DNA of 64,000 bases, taken from assembly GCA_013399015.1 (NCBI GenBank), contig VWZX01004911.1, positions 1,800,340 through 1,864,339 on the forward strand. Reading direction: 5' to 3'. The notes below the pieces were generated by a model, which was not told where the DNA came from, did no database searches, and was given only the letters and a program-made list of their open reading frames with translations. Shown here in pieces: positions 33,050 to 43,913 of this stretch. Position 1 is the stretch's first letter, and the number at the start of each line of letters is the position of its first letter. The translations under genes and the position numbers were made by a program. Source of the DNA: Galbula dea (taxonomy: Eukaryota; Chordata; Aves; Piciformes; Galbulidae).

Positions 33050-33705
33050 TCTCTTAACCCATCCACAGATTGAACACGCACCCAGCACATCCCTGCACAG
33101 GCACACACACCCGGCACAACCACACACACACAGAGACATTTGCCGGATGTAAAAGCCCACATTTAAGTCCCCGGGTAAGTTGGATGAGGACTCAGTCCTG
33201 CGTTGGGCAGAAAAAAAGTGTTTAAAACCAAGCTGAGCTGATAGCAGTTAAAGGCAAGGCAGGGAGCAGAGGAGAAGGGGGAAAAAAAACCAACCAAAAA
33301 AAAAACCAACAAAAAAACCCCCAAAACAGACATACCAGTTAGGAGCTTCTGTTGCAGCAGAGGACTCACCAGAGCACTAGCTGAAAGCTGAATCAGCTTT
33401 CGAGAGTTAGGGATGCATAGAGGAGGGTCATGGAATCACAAGGTAATAATGCGCTTCATGCTGCAGCCGTCAGCCTTCTCCTTATAGCCAATCTCTAATG
33501 CAGGAAGGGAAAAAGAGAGCAGGCCCAGGGATGGGATTAGTCCTCACTTGGAGAAAAAAAAAATTACAAAAAAAAAAAAAAGAGGAAAGGAAAAAACCCA
33601 CCCATCAGGCAAACCCTCCCCTCCCCATCCACCCTTCCCTCACCCCCTCCACCACTACAACTCCATCCCTGCTGCTGCTGCTGCATCGCGGCTGGGTGCG
33701 GGGTG
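33050..33705. other. Low-complexity-rich stretch in the predicted first exon or intron
   Basis: CA-rich patch at 33103-33134, A/C-rich runs at 33280-33330 and A-rich runs at 33548-33595. On the minus strand GGGGGTGAGGGAAGG (about 33630-33645) offers a possible splice donor for a first exon starting near 33855, but nothing confirms it. Confidence 0.35.
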
Positions 33706-33775
33706 GAAGGATGGATGGAAGGATGGAAGGAAGGATGGATGGATGAATGGTTGGAAGGAAGGATGGATGGATGGA
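33706..33775. repeat. GGAT/GGAA tandem repeat at the edge of an assembly gap
   Basis: About 70 bp of GGAT and GGAA tetramers with few interruptions. It runs straight into the N block, so the true repeat is probably longer than shown. Confidence 0.95.
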
Positions 33776-33833
33776 NNNNNNNNNNNNNNNNNNNNNNNNN
33801 NNNNNNNNNNNNNNNNNNNNNNNNNNNNNNNNN
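33776..33833. other. Assembly gap (58 N)
   Basis: 58 undetermined bases between a GGAT/GGAA repeat and a G run. The gap falls just downstream of the predicted transcription start and probably reflects an unresolved tandem repeat. Its true length is unknown. Confidence 0.99.
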
Positions 33834-33877
33834 GGGGGGTGTAGCGCTGGTCAGAAAGCGAGTCCACCTTTCCAGTG

Positions 33878-33886
33878 CTTATATAC
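33878..33886 (-). promoter_or_regulatory. TATA box
   Basis: GTATATAAG on the minus strand, a near-ideal TATA element directed towards miR-1. It lies 67 bases downstream of the CArG-like box in the reading direction. Confidence 0.6.
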
Positions 33887-33952
33887 CCAGCGAAGCATCC
33901 CAAACACGCACTCCGGGGCCACTGGCCCCTTCTCGTGCTCTTCCCTCCCTGA

Positions 33953-33962
33953 CCATATTTAG
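33953..33962 (-). promoter_or_regulatory. CArG-like box (SRF)
   Basis: CTAAATATGG on the minus strand differs from CC(A/T)6GG only at the second base. This single-mismatch form is tolerated in known muscle promoters. Its value comes from its place between MEF2, E-box and TATA elements. Confidence 0.5.
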
Positions 33963-33987
33963 TCAACCACGGCAAAAAATAGCCTGT

Positions 33988-33993
33988 CAGCTG
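33988..33993. promoter_or_regulatory. E-box CAGCTG
   Basis: A palindromic CAGCTG of the type preferred by MyoD-family factors, 5 bases from the MEF2-like site at 33973-33982. Confidence 0.45.
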
Positions 33994-34089
33994 GAGCCTG
34001 CTGAGCAGTATTTGGAGTTCAACCGCTCCTCGCAGCCCATTGACTACTGGTCCTGCAGGGTCCTGACTCTGCCTTTTTTTTCCCCTAGG

Positions 34090-34099
34090 CTATTTTTAG
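34090..34099. promoter_or_regulatory. MEF2 consensus site in the promoter
   Basis: CTATTTTTAG (CTAAAAATAG on the transcribed strand) matches YTAWWWWTAR at every base, about 240 bases upstream of the predicted start. Confidence 0.55.
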
Positions 34100-34105
34100 C
34101 TAGGC

Positions 34106-36807
34106 CAAATAAAGAGGGAGCTCATCTTACTACTCTCTGCCAGCCCGAGGTTTCCTGGGGCCCTGGCTATGTTTGGTAAGTGCCGGTGTTGGGAGACACA
34201 GAGAGAGACCTTGTCCGTGCTGGAAGACCTTTGGCTCTATCACGTATTTTATTCTTTTTATCTGCTTTTCTTGCTTCATTTGTACTTCTTCCTCCACAGT
34301 AGAAAGGTATCCAGGCAAGAAGGTAGAGAAGGAGCTCAAGGGATCCTGATTTTCACCTCACAGAGCAAAGAACCGGGTCTTAAAAGACATCATGCTAGGG
34401 CCCCTCACCACAAGGTCCTGGGCACTCCATTGTTCAGCTGTAACTGCTCTCTTGTGTTTCTAAAGGTGCTGAAGGCTGGGAGGGGTTTGGGCCTTCTGTT
34501 CTACATGAGGAGCACTGGGTAGATCCAACACCAAATAGGGGAACTCCCTCTGCCACAGTGGGTCAATGTGTGTCACCAAGACAGTGGTGTCTCCAGGGTC
34601 TTCAGGTCATGAGGTCTTTCCAGTTTCCAAAACTTCACCCAGTGAAGGGACAGTTTGGGCAGCACAGGCACTGCCCTTGGTTTACACCTAAAGAAGCAAG
34701 TGAACTTCTCTAGAAACTTATTAGATCCAGCTTCAAAGTAAAGGTGTCCAGAACAGCAGAGCCCTGGGGAGGTCACCTTGGGATAAATGATGACCGAAAT
34801 GACATTGGCTGCATTCAGCCAACCTGACCTGCTTGTTTGCAGCAGACCCTGATCCTAGAGCACCTCCTGAACCCAGTGACTCCCCTCCTGCCCTGCCCAC
34901 TCCAGGTCTCCACAACATGCTGTATCATCAAAACTCATCCAGAAGAACCAAAACAGCTTCTCACACCCCAAGGGCACCTCATGCTGCTGAGAGACCACCA
35001 CCATGGGCAGGCTTGGGGAAATCAGGGCTAGAGGGACAAGTGTGTGCCACCACATGCTTGAATGGTGGTGGATGGATGTGGAGCTAAGGTGGGAAGTTTG
35101 TGTGAACTCCAGTGAAGTGTCCAGCACTCTCTGCTCCCATCAGCAAGTGAATGTGGAAGGACAAGTGACAGAGACCCTTGCCCACAGGGTCTGTCCACAG
35201 CTGTGCAAAGACCCAGCAGTGCAGTGCTGATCCCACCGGATACCTCCACTTAGGACATCCGTGTGAGACCATCAGGCAACACTTGTCTGAGGGCGTTGTA
35301 CTTGTTGGGAGCTGATAGCAAGTCATCTAAGGATGGGAAACGCCTGCAGGAACCACCCCATAGTGCTAGGAGGTGGGAAGGGCTCCCAGGACGTCCCTGT
35401 GGTGCTTCCCCATGCCCTGATCTCTGTGCTCCCCAGCTCCGAGGACAATGCCAGAAATAGCCACTACGGCTGACGCATCTGCTCTCTGTCCTGGCCTGCC
35501 TTGGCTCTTTCTCTGTCTCAGCCAACAGCTCTCCTGAACTCTGGGAACTTGGATTTCCCTCTGCCCTCCCAGTCCCAAGGACAGGCTGTTCTACTCTGTC
35601 ACCATTCAGATAGTCCAGGACAGGGTGTGTGTGACAGCAAACCCATGAAGGCTCATGTCCCTGAGGTGCCAGAGCCATCTCTGCAGTGATCACAACATAA
35701 AGCAGCCCTCAGACAGGTCTATCTGACCCCAGGGACCAACCTGCCACTCTTCGTGGTTCTGGCAGAGGAAAGAGAGCCTGCAGGAATGCTTCTTCCCTCT
35801 CGCCATTCCTTTGCCTCACCGTGGTTCTTGTGACCACCAGTGTTCCCTTTACACCTTCAGCTCATTTCTCTGCAGAACAGCAGGGAATTTCCTGCAGTGC
35901 ATAAACCACATCTGTTGGGTTTTTTTCTCCTTCTCTTTTCCATCACTGGAGGGATGTCCAAGCTGCTCCTCCTCGGGCATCAGCCAGGACTTCCAATTCT
36001 TTCCCTGCCTGTGAGCTTTCAATAATTGAAGCCATGGAAGCCTTTCTCCACCCTGGCTCACCCCAGGGCCACCCCAAATTCATCCAGGAAGGTCTTCACT
36101 CAAAACACCAGCCCAACCAGTGCAGTGGGAGTTCATTGCCTGTTACCCTCTTGGAAGCATCATGGGGTTTGTGAGAACCTAGGTGCCAAATGTGACAGTT
36201 TCTCATACTATTTTCAGCCCCATCCAAAATCACAAAGTCCCTGGGAGGAGCAGCTGCCCTTACCCCAGCAGGACCCTGCACCAGTGGCAGGGGAGCTGTT
36301 AAGAGCTGCTCCCTATCTCAGGCACAATCATGCCTTTCTTTGGATTGAGCAAGTTGTTATCACATCCCTGACAGATTCCCTGGGGTTGAGAATCCATCCC
36401 AACACCCAGATATGTTGGGAACAGGAACAAACTATAAACAGAGATGAACCAAAAGCAAATGGTCTGAGATGAGAATGAAGAGAGAGTTTAAAACCCAAAC
36501 CTGCTTGGTTTGGGGGGGTTTTTTCACACAGATTTTTTCCCTTCCCTAACTGATTTACAGCACATTCACCCTTGAGCTCACAGGGACTAAAATATCCATG
36601 TTCCTCTCCAAAATGCATGGCATCTTTTTATCAGGACTTGGTTTGGTGCTTGCTCCATGTGCAAAGAGTTTGGCATGCAGAGGGTGCCGGGAGAGATGAG
36701 TCCTGAATGTGCAACCACCACAGCCTGCCAGACTGGAGAGATAGAGATATATTTGCATACACACACACACACATATATACATATATCCCTCTATCCATGT
36801 GCCTACT
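34106..36807. other. Upstream intergenic DNA, nothing recognised
   Basis: About 2.7 kb without recognised exons, RNA genes or interspersed repeats. A CA/TA microsatellite lies at 36758-36787. Several overlapping short open frames near 34.8-35.7 kb show no recognisable domain. Confidence 0.45.
36758..36787. repeat. CA/TA microsatellite
   Basis: ACACACACACACACACA followed by TATATACATATAT, directly upstream of a CR1 fragment. Confidence 0.9.
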
Positions 36808-36912
36808 TAGGGACATGCTTTAGTGGCATGGTGGTGATAGCTTGACAGTTGGACTTGATGATCTTAGAGGTCTCTTCCAGCCTTAATGATCCTGTGATCT
36901 GTGATTCTGTAT
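36808..36912 (+). repeat. CR1 LINE 3' end, plus orientation
   Basis: Contains GGACTTGATGATCTTAGAGG, TCTTCCAGCCTTAATGATCC and the tail TGATCTGTGATTCTGTATG. A short, 5'-truncated fragment of about 105 bp. Confidence 0.88.
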
Positions 36913-37229
36913 GTGACCATGATGTCTGTGTATGTGACCATAATAATTCTGCATTAAACCTCCTCTCCCCAAAGAAACCTGAGGAAGATGCACGGCAGGC
37001 TGTAAACAGGAGCCACTTCCAAGTGTTCTGTGAGAGATTGCAACACTCCAAACCAAATGCAAGATGTTACTTTAAAAGAAGCAGGCTTGGGCTTCTGAAT
37101 TTATGTAACCTAAACTGATTTTGTCTGTTTGAAATTGTTGTCGCGTGTTGGGAATCTCAAAGAGGCCAGGAGCAAAGCTGCAGACGTTTCCTTTGGACTC
37201 CAAGATTACAAGTGCCTTTTCTTCTCCTT

Positions 37230-37500
37230 GCAGCTCCAAAGCTGTTAATGGTTTGCTTCATTTTATTAACAGCAGACAAGGGGAGGGGGGGAAAATTCCT
37301 CCTTGGAGCATGTGTGAGGTGACAAGTTGGATAATAACAGCTCCTTTGGAAGCTTTTATAGTACATTAGGCAAACATAGTGGATATTTATAGACTTTAAA
37401 AAATGCTGATTATATAAAAATGCATTTATAGCCTTCTAAAATACCAAGCTACTGGAATATAAATATTTCTAAGAATAAAAAAAACCCTAAAATGTTGAAT
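37230..37500. promoter_or_regulatory. Conserved-looking AT-rich block (candidate CNE)
   Basis: Contains the 9-bp inverted repeat GCTGTTAAT / ATTAACAGC (37241-37249 and 37265-37273) and AT-rich motifs GATATTTATAG, GCATTTATAGCC and GGAATATAAATATTTC. No frame and no repeat ancestry. Enhancer-like texture only. Confidence 0.25.
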
Positions 37501-38077
37501 ATTGACCCAATTGAAACATTTTTTTGCTATTGATTTCTGGTTTTCTTTGGGCCCCAATCTGATCTCTAAGCAAAAGACTGGACTGTGGTAAGAGTCAGGT
37601 CGATCTGGTTTTCACATCCTGCAGAAGATGCTGCACTTTCCTGGGATGAAGCCAAAGTGACTGAGCCTTGCACCCCATTCACCCTTCCACTACCCCCAAA
37701 CACTTCCAGCTTGAAGGATCTCCTGGAAAAGCTGGGCATCTCCCAGCAACCTGCTGGTCCAGCCACCTTCCCACCTCACTGGTGCTGAAGAGGCTCTTGG
37801 TCACCCAGTGTTTGGTCTTCATCTGTTCTCCATAAGAACTTGTGTGAATAATTAAGTTTTTATTGGCACAGAAGCTTGAGTGTGGCTCTGTCCTGTTCCT
37901 AGCTGATAAGCTTGCTGAGGAGATGCCTTCTCTCTTTTTTGTCTCTTTTCCTCACTTTGACCTGAAATTCCATCACTAGGTGGAATTAGCTTTTGCTAGT
38001 GGCTGTTGTCTCAGCACAGATAAATTCTTTCCAAAAATTAAGGTCTTGACAAACTGACACATCCCTACCAAAACTCA

Positions 38078-38122
38078 AATAGCCCACACATGGGCTATTC
38101 TATGAATATGATGATTCTATGA
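38078..38122. repeat. Perfect 9-bp inverted repeat next to CR1-tail-like repeats
   Basis: AATAGCCCA and TGGGCTATT pair across a 4-base loop (CACA). ATTCTATGA, the CR1 tail unit, occurs at 38097-38105, overlapping the right arm, and again at 38114-38122. No CR1 body precedes it, so it is either a very short CR1 remnant or coincidence. Confidence 0.5.
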
Positions 38123-39440
38123 AACATCTAGTGAAAAGATGAGTTATTCTTTATTTTATAAATGCAAATTTATGTATGTTTTTCTTTATCCTTTATTAAT
38201 GACTGGGAAAGACCAACTGTGGGCTTTGGATCTGTCTGCAGAGTCCCCTCAGTCTGAGATCTGACTCTTACACCACACTACTATCACACTTGATACACAG
38301 TTTGACCCCAATTTCATCTTCCTGAAGTTAATTTTCTTCCTTTTGCTAATTTAAATTAGTTTTTAAAACAAAGAACACCTTTTTTATTTCATGGTGTAGA
38401 ATCCCACCTCTTCATTAACTAAGTCCACTGCAAAATTTCACCTTACTTGAGACCACCTCAGCTCCACCAGCACAGACAGCCCAAGGGGAGCTGCTGCCTG
38501 AGACTCTCCCACCAGGTGAAAGCAGCAATGGCATCACCATTTTGCCATGGGATGATGCTTAAAAACACAACTCCTAACTTCTTCCAGAAGCCAACTCCAG
38601 CTTTCTCCACTGGACATAGATTTAACACCTCTGGGTGAGATACAATTCATGTGGATATCATGCAAAAGGTGCCTTTCTTTTCCATTTGTTTTTCTTCCCC
38701 ATAGCTTTTCCCTTTCATTTGGTGTTTCTGGCAAGAGAAAGAAAATAAAACTGGTTTCAAAACTCATGACAAACAGGAGTGATGTTCATTGATAGCACAT
38801 CACTAACACCCTTTCCTCTCAAAATCTGAAGGTAAGAGACAACAAGGTGATGCTCTCCTTTTTTATTGGGCAAACTAAGGCAGGAGAAGGGGTTGCTTTG
38901 CCCAGGGAGCAAAAAAGGGCACAGCAGGAGGGTATTGAGGCAACCCAAACTGCTTCCCCACATCCTCCTGGTGAGCTCAGTCACCCCTGGGGCTTATCAG
39001 CATCTTGCTGTTGGCAGATGGTCTGGTGACATTAGAGATAACTTGGCCAAGGACCCACCAGCTAGTGAGTTCACCCACATGTTGCAGGCTTTTGTTTTGC
39101 TGTTCAGTAAGATGTAAAGGTTGGGTTTTCCTTCAGCTTCCCAGAAGCTGTGAATTACAGCCATCATCATGCTGAAATGGGGCTGTCTCCTGGGCTGCCT
39201 GGAAGACTTTGGGTGTCTCTGGATGCACATCCAGGCAAAGCCAGCATGTTGTTCCTGCACTTTGTATATGCAATATGCTGCTCTGTGTTTTGGAAGCTAT
39301 TTCTCTGAAGACATGAACCACCTCACCTCCAAACACAAATGTTGTTCTGTTATCAAAGGTTTCTTTCTCCTGCATTGTTGGAGCAATATTCACAATGGGC
39401 AAAACTGCAGCAGAAGAAAAGATTTTCCTAGTGGTCTAGC

Positions 39441-42400
39441 TGTTTAACTATTTATAAAGCACCAATCTCTCAGGTACCTGCTTCTTACTGTGGTTTTAAA
39501 AGATTATTATGTTATCATAGTATGAAGGAAAGAACAAAGGGCCACTCATAAATTTAACCAACCTCCCCCCCCAGTATTTTCCAGTCTGTGTGATCTCTCT
39601 GAAACCTGGGATCTTCTTTTGTGTCAGGGACATTTATGTCTTCTCCAATGTCCTTCCAACAATAAGTGTTCCAGCAAGCAGAGATCACATTATATACTGT
39701 GGTTTTGTTTGTGGCAGAACAAAATTAAATGAGTACATAAATTACTCTGCTCCTGGAATAAAGAAAGAAGCAAAAGAGTGGTGTTTGGTTTGTTTTTTCT
39801 TTTAAAGTGGCTTTTTTTTTCCCCCCCTGATAGGATGAGGTAGATTTCCTGAAACCATCTGCAAATTAAAAAGTTCACAGTTCAGGCTTATTGTGAAAGC
39901 TAAATCTCAGCCTCATTTCTGAGAGGCAAAGGACTTAGGAAGAGACATTTGGATTTGTATAAGGACTTGTAATTGGGTTCCCACATCTTCCCAAAGCAAG
40001 CATGCTTACTGCTGCCTCCCAGATTGGCACTGCTGGTGCTTAACAGCAAAAAGGACACTGGTGGCTTAGTGCATGCTGCAGAAGATCTCCTGGTTAATAA
40101 AGCCCTGCAGTGTTCCTCTGGGAAGATCTGTTACCTCAGATCACTCATGGCCAAAATGCAGTGGTGTCCTTTGCACTCCCAAAAGTAGCCTGTTGTGGGG
40201 TACCATCCTCATGAGGTTTGGAGGAGCAAGAAGAACATCCTTGGAGAGGGAGAACTGCAGCAGGGACAGCAGTGGAGATACCCATGTGGAGCACTTCCAC
40301 ATCACCCCACTGAGCAAGAATCTGCTCTTAGGTTTCTTATCAGGCTCCTCATGACAAACCTCAGGCCTGGAGTGCTTGGGGTCACCACTGATGGCTGCCC
40401 AAAGCCAGGGTTGGACCAAAGTGGTCAGGAAGCAGAGGAACTGGGGGAGGATAAGAGAGAAATAAGATGAGGAACTGGCCTGAGAGAGGTGCAGGCTGGT
40501 GGGGAAAACAAAGTGCTGGAAGGGCCCTGCACATCTTTTCTTTCTCAAACACATCTCGTGCATACAGGTTAAGGTAACAAGATGTATGATTGATTTAGTA
40601 CAGAGAAAGCAGCTGTTCAGATGAGTGTGGGAGTTTTCAGGCAATCATGTTCAGTTCCTGAGCAGTCCCATTTACAAACACTCACTGCTTTGCTTTACCC
40701 CCTCCCTGCCTCTCCTTTCCCTACGACTATCTCCCCACCAGGCTCTGCTGCCTGGATGCTTCAGGCTCTCCTCACACTTAGTGTTTCCTTTTGCCTTTCC
40801 TTCAATTCCCTGAAGTCATCAGGACTGCCTGGCTTTGAGGGTCACCCCACCACCTTTATCTAATCCATGAGACTGAGTTTCTGACAACACCTCAGCCAAC
40901 AAAATCCTACAGCTCTCTGCTGAGGGTGTTAAAAATGAGCAACCCACTGCAGCCTGGGATATCAGTGAGGCTCCACTGCTTGCCCAGGATCAGGCAAGAT
41001 GTCCTCTGAGGGACCTGTGCCAGCAGCTTTCAGCCTGATGCTCTGCTGAGCCAAGCCCTTGCTCAAATCAACCACTCTCTACAAATTCACCTTTCCTACA
41101 GAGGCTGTGTTCTACCCTTAAAATGCATTACACAAGAGTTGTGCTGCTGGATGGGGTCAACCACATCCATAAGGTTAATATCTCCTCCTCTTTTGTCCAG
41201 GGCTGGGAATGAAACTATATCACTTCTAGATAAGGTGGTGGTGGTGCAGAGATCATCAGTTCATCAGGGCTCAAGGCTCAGGATTCACCCTGGGAATCTC
41301 AGCACGTACCCTCAGCCCTTCTGCAGAATTTCTAAGTGGTCTGGAATTAACTGTTCTCCAGCAAGTAACTGACTAATAGATGTGATTAGCAATTAAGAAA
41401 AACATTATTATCTGTCACATGGGATAGAGGAAACACTCCTTGGAAGCCCAAGCATGACAGCAAAAGGAAAAGAGTCCAGGAGGGTTAAGAAAATATCAGT
41501 AAGACAATGTCAAGGAGGTTATCATAGGCAAAGACATAATGATGGGAGAGGAAGCCAACAAGATGATCCATCAAAGATGGTCATGAGCAGCAATGCCAGC
41601 CAGCAGAGTGTGCACCATGTTGCACTTACAGGAGAGGGTAATTTATCATCACATATGGGTGAAAGTTCTTCTGAAAGATCCAAGAATCCTTTGAGAAGTC
41701 AGGGGAAAAAAAAAAAACCAACAGAAAGAAACAGAGGTGAAAGAGTGAGCAAAAATAATAGAGCAAAACAAGGGGGTTTGTACTCATCATGATAGGCAGT
41801 GCAAAAATTTACTCTTCTTCTTAGTCTCTGCCTAGTGCAAAGCCTTCCACACTGGTCTAAAATGGTTGAGGAGCTTTTAATGCAGTCCCTGCCCTTGTCA
41901 GACCTTCAACATCAATTAGGCACCAACCCATGAAGACAGAGAGGTGCCTGGTAAAGTTTCCAGAAGCACAAGCAGTCAATTAGTTATTTACTGATGACAA
42001 AACACTTCTGAAATCCTAAACTTCCTCCCACATCATAAAAGACCCAAGTACCTTTGGAAACCTGCTTCTTCCAGGAACATTGCTCTGCCTCCAGCTAAGC
42101 ATCATCTACCTGAACTAGTTGTGACCAAGCAAGAGCCATGTCCAAGAAGCCATGTTGGTCAGATGGCACCTAGATGACACCTGGACCCTGGCCAGGTATC
42201 TACAACTGGAGCTTTCCCAGATTACTGGGACACAGCAGCTTGATGGGAGCAATTTTGTGCTTGCTACATTTCAAACTTACAACAAGAGCCTTAATTTCTT
42301 TTCCCTTAAAAATATGGAGCCAATAGAAGGGAAAGCAAAAGGGATTTCTTCCTCAAGCAGCAAAAGTTAGGTTAGTTGCCCTGCTCAGATGACATCAGGA

Positions 42401-42689
42401 TGCAATATAGTTAAGTATAACTATTTTCCTCTTGGAATTAGTGGAATAATTGGAGCAAAGGCTGCTCTTTAGAAAGGACACAAGTCACCCTTAGCTGTAT
42501 TCCATCTGAAAAGGATCATCTAATCAAAAAGAGTAATGAAATTCCCTTCTGGAACACATCTGGAAATGCAACTGGTATTGGAGCCAAGCCTAAGTGGGCT
42601 GGGCTTTGTTGGGACATACCCCTTGTGAGTCAGGAGCTTGCAGTGGCACCAACAGGCTTTTGTCCATTCCTTTGGCTGTTTATTTAACA
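39441..42689. other. Upstream intergenic DNA, nothing recognised
   Basis: About 3.2 kb of mixed sequence. A perfect MEF2 consensus (CTATTTATAA, 39448-39457) is present but isolated. A-run at about 41705-41717. No exon, RNA gene or interspersed repeat was recognised. Confidence 0.45.
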
Positions 42690-42900
42690 TTAGCCAATTT
42701 ATTCAAGTGTAAGTAAAGAATCAGTGGATTATAATAAATATTTATTGAAGTTTAACAAATCTGTAGGACCTGTATGTATATTAATCCTCATTAGAAGTGC
42801 TGTCAGTTGCCACTTAACCTACTGTAGCTGTCTTCCAAATTTATTATATTAAATACATATTTGAGATGACTAATTTATAGCATTAGCAGAATACATTTCT
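42690..42900. promoter_or_regulatory. Conserved-looking AT-rich block (candidate CNE)
   Basis: Contains TTAACATTAGCCAATTTATT, the perfect 14-bp palindrome AATAAATATTTATT (42733-42746), TATATTAATCCTCATTAG, and CTAATTTATAGCATTAGC. Dense homeodomain cores, no frame, no repeat ancestry. Conservation not verified. Confidence 0.3.
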
Positions 42901-43913
42901 GTCACATCCCATATCCCCTGCCTTTGCAGGCTCCTTAAGGAGGATCTCTCAGGAGCCAGCCACCACTCCCCAACCCTGGCAGTGAAATGAACATGGTGGA
43001 AAGTCCACCCACCACCTTGTAAACCAGAAGTTCTGAGAGAAGCAAACCCCAAACCTGTGGAGGTTGAAGCAAGGAGCAGAGGCCACAGCTTTCTCCTTCA
43101 TGGGGGCATCAGGAGGCCCTGCCTTTGCCTCAGCCACATCTTTTGCTGCAGCCTGCTACAAGTCAATGACTTTCTGCCTCCTACTCCTCCCATGAATGTG
43201 CTTGAATTTGGCTTTCAGGTTCAAACCTTACTTAAATGCCCACAGATCATGAATGCTTAATCTACCTTTCTTTAGGAATCCATATCAAGAAGCCTGAGGG
43301 TCCTGATCCAAAACTCACTGCAGTCAATAAAAGGCTCATTTTGATGCCATTGACACAGAATCAGACTTTCTAACAAGTCCAGCCATTAAGAGCAGCTGTG
43401 GTTTTTCCACCCCTCTGACTTGGAGCTGTAATTTTCCAAGCAACTTGGGTCTCTTCTTGGTTTTTGGGCTCGAATGGAGCATGCAGGACAGTGCATGTGC
43501 AATGAGGTGTGTGCCCATTGAAGGTAGAGGTGAGCTGTGTTCTTCTGCAGTAATGGCATGGTAACTCCATTAGAAAGAATGGTAATTGTATTGTGACTCA
43601 CCTTAACACTGCCACATTATATCCTAATGACTGTTCAGTTAATTCATTTTTATTGGCTGTGTCTTGGAATGGAACTTGGGAGTGTGCTGCTAATGCATTG
43701 GGAATTAAGAGTGTGCATGGGCTCCTGGGGTGATTTGTATCCAGCTGCCTATTGGTGCTCCTGCCTAGAGCAAAGAGATTGTGAAAGCAAAAGGGATTGA
43801 GGCAAGGAATAGGAAATGCAACCCTACCATGGGTCCATCTGTAATGTCAACCTTGTTGAGAAGCAGTGGGGAATGCAAACAGGGCTCTGGCTCCCTGGAA
43901 AATTCGAGTAGAA
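42901..43913. other. Upstream intergenic DNA
   Basis: No exon or repeat recognised. The stretch at 43565-43690 (GGTAATTGTATTGTGAC, CAGTTAATTCATTTTTATTGG, and GGAATGGAAC) has an enhancer-like texture. Confidence 0.4.

Larger units (their letters stand above)
16049..33855 (-). ncRNA. MIR1-1HG: Predicted primary transcript of the miR-1 / miR-133a cluster
   Basis: Inferred span of one muscle-specific primary transcript, from the TATA-defined start near 33855 to the candidate poly(A) signal near 16050, carrying miR-1 first and miR-133a second. The hairpins are on the same strand, 12.7 kb apart, and share a promoter-like region 4.6 kb upstream. In mammals the two microRNAs are co-transcribed in heart and skeletal muscle under SRF, MEF2 and MyoD-family control. 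Both ends and any splicing are inference; I could not identify exons, and I see no conserved open reading frame. The internal candidate promoter near 30.4 kb could start a shorter form. Confidence 0.45.
33850..34105 (-). promoter_or_regulatory. Candidate muscle promoter of the miR-1 / miR-133a transcript
   Basis: Read on the minus strand, in order: perfect MEF2 site CTAAAAATAG (34090-34099), E-box CAGCTG (33988-33993), MEF2-like CTATTTTTTG (33973-33982, one mismatch), CArG-like CTAAATATGG (33953-33962, one mismatch), a GC palindrome with an AP-2-like GCCNNNGGC (33915-33929), and the TATA box GTATATAAG (33878-33886). The start is expected about 30 bases on, near 33855. SRF, MEF2 and MyoD-family input is the known control logic of this microRNA cluster in mammals, and the distance to miR-1 is 4.6 kb. 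No alternative gene is seen on either side. Promoter activity itself is inferred. Confidence 0.62.
36913..39440. other. Upstream intergenic DNA
   Basis: No exon recognised. AT-rich enhancer-like stretches occur at 37230-37500 and 38130-38215. A hairpin (38078-38099) is listed separately. Confidence 0.4.

Noticed and set aside
33426..33445. TCATGGAATCACAAGG resembling a reversed CR1 tail
   Set aside because: Too short, and no CR1 body follows it.
33703..34179. Open frame crossing the assembly gap on the plus strand
   Set aside because: It runs through undetermined bases and a tetramer repeat and then over the MEF2/CArG/TATA cluster; no protein family is recognised.
34105..34180. Plus-strand reading: TATA-like CAAATAAAG, ATG and a splice donor TTTG-GTAAGT
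   Set aside because: At first it looked like a first exon of a plus-strand muscle gene. Once the microRNAs were placed on the minus strand, the stronger TATA box directed that way gave the simpler explanation. A divergent transcript is still possible.
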